IMG/VR virus record: IMGVR_UViG_3300001683_001688
Location: 1 to 52,835 of that record
Reading direction: 5' to 3' (one strand)
Source: a virus
DNA: 52,835 bases
Positions within the stretch are counted from its first letter, which is position 1; every line of letters begins with the position of its first letter. The notes beneath the pieces were generated by a model that was not told where the DNA came from, searched no databases, and saw only the letters and a list, made by a program, of their open reading frames with translations. Shown here piece by piece: positions 48,621 to 52,835 of this stretch. The position numbers were made by a program, and so were the translations under genes.

Positions 48621-51472
48621 AGTTAGGATTATACGGCGGAGGATTTAAACCTTTTACAACTGGTCACTTCTCTAAGCTAGCTAACGCTATTAGGGATAAT
48701 GATAAAGTGATTCTCTTTTATGGTCTTCAGGAGAGAAAACTTCCAAAGCTATCTAAGAGAACAGGGAAGCCCCTTAAGTCACAGCAGAAGTTTAGAAAGA
48801 TTGGAGGCTCTGAAAGACTATACACCCCAGAGATCTCTAAGGAGATCTTTGACATCTATGAGTCTGCTATTGAGAGAGAGATCCCGTCTATTGAGATTGA
48901 GTCCACAATGGGAACAACTCCTATGAGAAGGATATTTGAGATCCTAGAGTCATTCGCTGCAGACCCAACATTATATGAGAAGGTTACAGTCTACGGTGGC
49001 TCTGATATGCCAGCACCCTATCTTAGAGAGCTTCATAGATTTGATGATCTTGTTCGCAGTGGAAAAATTCAGTTTGGCGCTGTTGCTCCGGAGTCTATTG
49101 ATGACTATCTTGACGAAGAGAGACTTGCAGCTCTTGTGGGTAGATCAGAGGAAGAGGCAGCAAAGTCACTTGCGAAATACTACTATCCAGACTTTGACCC
49201 AGAGATTGACGAGGTTTCTCAAGACATCTTAGACATGGCAAGAGTTCGAGGGACAGCTGTTCGAGGGCATGCCTCTGGTGAGGCTGGTATCGAAGAAGCA
49301 AAGAGATTTCTACCTCCATTTCTTAACGACGATGAGAAGCAGAGAGTTGTTGACATACTACTTGGGCACACAGAAAATCCAGTAACAGAGTCACGCATAC
49401 GCAGAGCATTAATAAGAGCTTCAGCTAGATTTGCTAGAGAGAGACTCTTGAGGGAGCAGGGAGATAAGATTCAGTCAGTGCCTCCAGGGAGAGAGGCACA
49501 CATATACAATCTCTACGAGGATCTAGCGATGCCATTATCTGACATAGTAGAGATAGCAAGGCTAGCGCTAGATGGAAAGCTTGAGAACTTCCAGGAGAAG
49601 GTTGACGGTCAGAATGTAACTTTCACTGTTCGGGACGGAGTTCTTAGATTCTTCACCAAGATGAGTCTTGTCTCTGATAGAGATCTAGGGAATGCTAGAA
49701 GAAAGATCGGTGAGGGAATGGGGATGGACTTAGCTGTCATCAACGACAAGTATGGGGATAGACCTGGTGTCGCTGCTGCGTTCTCTCTTGGGTATGAGGC
49801 GCTTGAGCCAGTAGCATTACAGTTTCAGGATTCTCTATTTAAAAATGGTGATGTCGTAGTTGTATCAGGCTTGATGACATCTGTGAACCCAAACACTATC
49901 ATCTATGATGCAGACACCTTTAGGTTTATAACGCCAGTCTCTTTAACTGATGACCCAGTAGACCAGGGAGCTTATGATCAGTTCTTGCAGCAGGCAAGAG
50001 CAGCAACGACAGATGCATTCTCAATGGACTCAGTTCCAACAGCAAAGCTTGTTGAGGACCTTGAGACTGATGACGCTGAGATTGAGAGCTTGATGTCACA
50101 GCTTGACTCAGTTGTTAGCGACGTTGGGCTATCAGTTGGGTCTTCTACTGTTGGTGAGTATGTTATTGCAAGTGTTGAAAAGCTTCTTAGAGAAAAGTAC
50201 ACCTTTATCCCGGAGGATCTTGTTCCAGCAGTTGCAAATAGGTTTGCAACCAAGAGGGGTGCAATTGCAAATGCTTTTAAGAAGCACTCTGACACCACGC
50301 CTGAGGATTACGAGCAGCTCAAGAGAATTGACGGAATCAAGGCAGACGTTGTTGCAGAGGCAATAGTTCCTCTTGAGGCAGTGATTCAGAGGCTTGGTGT
50401 CATGGTGATCGATAAGCTTGATCTAGCGCTCACAGCGAGTAATCAGAATGAGCTAAGCATATTTGTGAAAAATGCACGAAGACAATTTGAAAGTGGTGGC
50501 ATCATAGCAGATGAGAAGACTCTTGAGAGAATTAGGATATCGCTAGCGAGGCTCGAGGCTAATGAGGATCTATTCACAAAGGCTACAGAGGGGATAGTGT
50601 TCACCTTCAATGGAAATACTTACAAGCTAACCGGTCTATTCACTCCAATCAACAGGTTGCGTGGTTTCTTTGAATACGGATCAGCCAGGCTGCCCCAGAT
50701 GTACAGTGATGAGATGAATGAGGTTATAATAAGGGCGGCAAGAAGGTTCCTCCAGGAGGGAGGAGACGTCTTTAAAGACAGCTCTGGCGCTCCACTTACA
50801 GTAGAGATTGAGCTAGCTAACGTAGAGCCAACACTTAGAGATTTCTCATCTAAGTTTCTTGAGCCTCTAGACTTGGGAGACTATGGTGCAATAGGTAGCA
50901 CAGGAAAAGCATCGAGATCTGGAGACTTAGATCTTGCAGTTCCAGTCTCAAAGGATGTGTATGACGACAGGAACAAGCTTAAGCTTTATAAGAGGGAGCT
51001 TGTGTCTAATCTGATATCACTGGGTGCACCCGACGCAAAGATCACAGCCTCGAACATATATGTTCTCTTTCCTATATCCGGAGAGACTCAGGCTGGAGAG
51101 TTCGTTCAGATAGATTTAATGCCCACTCCGTGTGTTGGAGACACGTGCTGGCTCATGTCAGGTGTCGGAGACGTTGGTGTTAAGGGAACATATAGAAATC
51201 AGCTACTCAATCTTATAGCTCGAGAGAGAGGTCTTGAGGGTAACCCTCGTGAGAAGGTGACGATAGCTTACCCGGGCGGTCTTCAGATAAAGACACTTCC
51301 TGAGCGAGATAATCGGGGCAATCCCATCGATCCGTCTGATCCAAAGAGCAAGAGGAAGTGGAAGAACGTCGGCCCAAAGATATCTGATCCCGCAACCATA
51401 CTAGGGATGCTAGGTGTTCCCGCTGCACCTGAAGATGTCGAGACGTTTGAAGAGCTTGTTGACGTAATGTGA
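48617..51472 (+). CDS. Three-module nucleotidyltransferase: NMNAT-like, ligase-like and Pol beta-like domains
   Basis: 951 residues. Module 1 (1 to about 190) starts LYGGGFKPFTTGHFSKLANAI, the cytidylyltransferase/NMN adenylyltransferase fold. Residues 259-283 form a basic helix (SRIRRALIRASARFARERL). Module 2 (about 300-690) has ligase-type adenylyltransferase motifs: KVDG (K328), NPNTIIYD (424-431), EGIV (658-661) and YKLTG (K670), with a helical insertion between. Module 3 (about 740-951) has GS (760-761), GDLDL (D770, D772) and QIDLM (D833), the Pol beta motif. The combination is unusual. Confidence 0.75.
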   Translation: MKLGLYGGGFKPFTTGHFSKLANAIRDNDKVILFYGLQERKLPKLSKRTGKPLKSQQKFRKIGGSERLYTPEISKEIFDIYESAIEREIPSIEIESTMGTTPMRRIFEILESFAADPTLYEKVTVYGGSDMPAPYLRELHRFDDLVRSGKIQFGAVAPESIDDYLDEERLAALVGRSEEEAAKSLAKYYYPDFDPEIDEVSQDILDMARVRGTAVRGHASGEAGIEEAKRFLPPFLNDDEKQRVVDILLGHTENPVTESRIRRALIRASARFARERLLREQGDKIQSVPPGREAHIYNLYEDLAMPLSDIVEIARLALDGKLENFQEKVDGQNVTFTVRDGVLRFFTKMSLVSDRDLGNARRKIGEGMGMDLAVINDKYGDRPGVAAAFSLGYEALEPVALQFQDSLFKNGDVVVVSGLMTSVNPNTIIYDADTFRFITPVSLTDDPVDQGAYDQFLQQARAATTDAFSMDSVPTAKLVEDLETDDAEIESLMSQLDSVVSDVGLSVGSSTVGEYVIASVEKLLREKYTFIPEDLVPAVANRFATKRGAIANAFKKHSDTTPEDYEQLKRIDGIKADVVAEAIVPLEAVIQRLGVMVIDKLDLALTASNQNELSIFVKNARRQFESGGIIADEKTLERIRISLARLEANEDLFTKATEGIVFTFNGNTYKLTGLFTPINRLRGFFEYGSARLPQMYSDEMNEVIIRAARRFLQEGGDVFKDSSGAPLTVEIELANVEPTLRDFSSKFLEPLDLGDYGAIGSTGKASRSGDLDLAVPVSKDVYDDRNKLKLYKRELVSNLISLGAPDAKITASNIYVLFPISGETQAGEFVQIDLMPTPCVGDTCWLMSGVGDVGVKGTYRNQLLNLIARERGLEGNPREKVTIAYPGGLQIKTLPERDNRGNPIDPSDPKSKRKWKNVGPKISDPATILGMLGVPAAPEDVETFEELVDVM

Positions 51473-52806
51473 TTACAGATCCCGATCTCAGCGGATATCT
51501 TCCAAAGTTTGAGGGATATATGCTTCGGCACCTCTCATCTGAAAAGAGTGCAGCCTCTGCACAGAGGGCTGTTGACCACGTCAATGCTGCTATTGCTGGA
51601 AGAAAGGATGGGATTTTAGCAGAGGTTCATCTTAGAAGGGCAGTGAGACAGATATTAGAGGAGTCTCTTGGAAGGTCTGGGTCACAACAAGCTTCAGGCA
51701 TCACAAGAGTCAATTTTACAAATATTGAAACAGAATATTTCTCCAACGCAGCTTCATTTGGGGATGGAAAAGGAGAAGTCTCCGTCGCAATGTCAATTCT
51801 TGGTCTGGGGTTACCCGAAGAAGGAAGACATCCAAACGTCAGGGATCAGATACGCGATGTAAAAGCTCAAAAATCTACTGCTGGTACAATTTTTGGTTCT
51901 CCAGAAGGAGAGGCCGCAGATAAATCTCTTGTGGGAGGATCTACTAGAAGCTATGATCTATTGTTTTCCCAGACGATAGTTGATAATGTCTCAAGAATTC
52001 TTGATATTCCTATTGAATTACATCATGGAGTACCAGTAGGAGCTAGAGTAGAGGTAAAAGAGATAAAAACTGCATTTACACCAACGAAGTCCAGCAAAAA
52101 ATTTAGGCTTGGAACAGAGTCAAGGGCAGCAGTCTTTGGAAGCGCAGCACAAACAGAAGTTACGATTATTTCAAAAGTTTGGCATTGCATAATAAAAGAG
52201 CTGGAGAGGCTTGAAGGGCAAGAAGCAGAAAAAGTAGAACAAGACAATGCTTACCAACAGTTTCCGTATAGAGAAAAATTGAATCAATATGCAATTAGAA
52301 AAGGACTAAGTCAGTCAGATATAGATTTCTTTTTCTCAGGCAATGCACGATATGCAATGATTAAAAATTTGGGGGCCGAAGGTGCGGGCGGCTTGACAGA
52401 AAGAGGTGGAGACATATCTAGAACTGAAAAGACATTGAAGATTTTTAATTTTCTTAAAAGCGTAGATGGCAATCAATCAACGCGCCATTTTTGGTGGCAG
52501 CCAATTATAAGAAGTAGAAGCATGGAATGCGGGCGCTTTCGCGATGTCGTCATAGCATCCCAAGGGCCCAGCGGATTAACATTTCCAAATTATTTGGCAA
52601 GTCTTGATGTATCTAATATTTTGAAAGGGTTTGACTATCTTGCTCTTGTAGACTCCTTAGGGTTCTTTATTTTAAAAGCAGATACAACACTATTTAGTAA
52701 AGCCACTGTTGATGCAGTAACTGATGGCGGAAGGGTTAGAATACAAATTGATCTTTCTGATTATTTTAGCGGAGGGGCTCGAGTTGCGGAGCTAGATAAT
52801 GATTGA
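51469..52806 (+). CDS. Hypothetical protein, 445 residues
   Basis: GTG at 51469 overlaps the TGA of the 951-residue protein. Residues 52-66 contain HLRRAVRQILEES, the basic helix plus ILE site found at other N-termini; upstream sequence could be a separate linker. The remainder includes RSYDLLFSQTIVDNVSRIL and AAVFGSAAQTEVTIISKVWH. No enzyme motif recognised. Its end overlaps the next ATG. It ends the nucleotidyltransferase cluster as visible. Confidence 0.6.
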   Translation: MITDPDLSGYLPKFEGYMLRHLSSEKSAASAQRAVDHVNAAIAGRKDGILAEVHLRRAVRQILEESLGRSGSQQASGITRVNFTNIETEYFSNAASFGDGKGEVSVAMSILGLGLPEEGRHPNVRDQIRDVKAQKSTAGTIFGSPEGEAADKSLVGGSTRSYDLLFSQTIVDNVSRILDIPIELHHGVPVGARVEVKEIKTAFTPTKSSKKFRLGTESRAAVFGSAAQTEVTIISKVWHCIIKELERLEGQEAEKVEQDNAYQQFPYREKLNQYAIRKGLSQSDIDFFFSGNARYAMIKNLGAEGAGGLTERGGDISRTEKTLKIFNFLKSVDGNQSTRHFWWQPIIRSRSMECGRFRDVVIASQGPSGLTFPNYLASLDVSNILKGFDYLALVDSLGFFILKADTTLFSKATVDAVTDGGRVRIQIDLSDYFSGGARVAELDND

Positions 52807-52835
52807 AGATATAGATCTCTCTATTCCAGAGAGAG
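52799..52835 (+). CDS. Start of a further gene (3' partial)
   Basis: ATG at 52799 overlaps the preceding TGA (ATGATTGA). It reads MIEDIDLSIPER before the window ends. Nothing more can be said. Confidence 0.5.
   Translation, partial: MIEDIDLSIPER

Noticed and set aside
1-52835. Prophage features: integrase, attachment sites, repressor
   Set aside because: No integrase or att-like repeats flanking were seen; the gene content points to a lytic phage, although only part of the genome is visible.

Overview
The window is a contiguous piece of a large, AT-rich tailed-phage genome, probably a marine or aquatic myovirus. It holds about 60 tightly packed genes, nearly all on the + strand. Many starts overlap the preceding stop (ATGA, TAATG, TAGTG). 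No integrase, tRNA, CRISPR array or insertion sequence was seen. The first gene is cut by the left edge and the last by the right edge.

Layout. (1) 1-6864: replication and recombination genes (T4 gp32-type ssDNA-binding protein, RecA/UvsX-type recombinase, FEN/RNase H-type 5' nuclease, DnaB/gp41-type helicase, B12-dependent class II ribonucleotide reductase). (2) 6868-14252: a host-metabolism block with two tandem sulfotransferases, an Fe-S assembly trio (IscU, Nfu, IscA), a ClpP-like protease, type II glutamine synthetase, a hotdog thioesterase, an endolysin, ThyX and a cytosine-deaminase-like amidohydrolase. (3) 14253-17521: regulatory repeats, small membrane and secreted proteins, a candidate structured RNA and a putative metallopeptidase. 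(4) 17598-24319: two fibre-like virion proteins with related modules plus small structural or unknown genes. (5) 24327-38716: chaperones (a J-domain protein and full DnaJ), DNA polymerase III alpha, and a rich nucleotide set (dUTPase/MazG types, a MazG-HAD fusion, a divergent ThyX, a deoxyribosyltransferase-like protein, a kinase fused to a thymidylate-synthase-fold domain, thymidine kinase, dCMP deaminase) with sugar-nucleotide genes. The only minus-strand gene, a phosphoesterase, lies here. (6) 38744-46633: small unknown genes, an SOD-like protein, a secreted trypsin-like protease, membrane proteins, acidic virion-type proteins and a pterin dehydratase-like protein. (7) 46676-52835: an overlapping set of two nucleotidyltransferase proteins, a phosphoesterase and an unknown protein.

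How it fits together. The phage makes its own replisome core and controls its dNTP pool in detail. The kinase/TS-fold protein at 34386-35291 has the aspartate expected of dCMP-specific hydroxymethylases. With the second ThyX and the MazG-HAD fusion, this suggests possible modification of pyrimidines in phage DNA (inference). The Fe-S trio, glutamine synthetase, thioesterase, ClpP and sulfotransferases look like auxiliary metabolic genes. Several unrelated proteins begin with a basic amphipathic helix followed by an (I/L)-x-E site, which could be a prohead-targeting signal.

The strongest candidate for an undescribed system is 46676-52806: a Pol-beta-fold nucleotidyltransferase, a metallophosphoesterase, and a 951-residue protein joining an NMNAT-like domain, a ligase-like adenylyltransferase (KxDG, EGIV and YK motifs) and a second Pol-beta-fold domain. 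It resembles the parts list of a nucleic-acid end-repair system. The host cannot be named. The IscU is very close in sequence to gammaproteobacterial IscU, and the small secreted protein at 17252 recalls deltaproteobacterial envelope proteins; both are weak clues drawn from memory.
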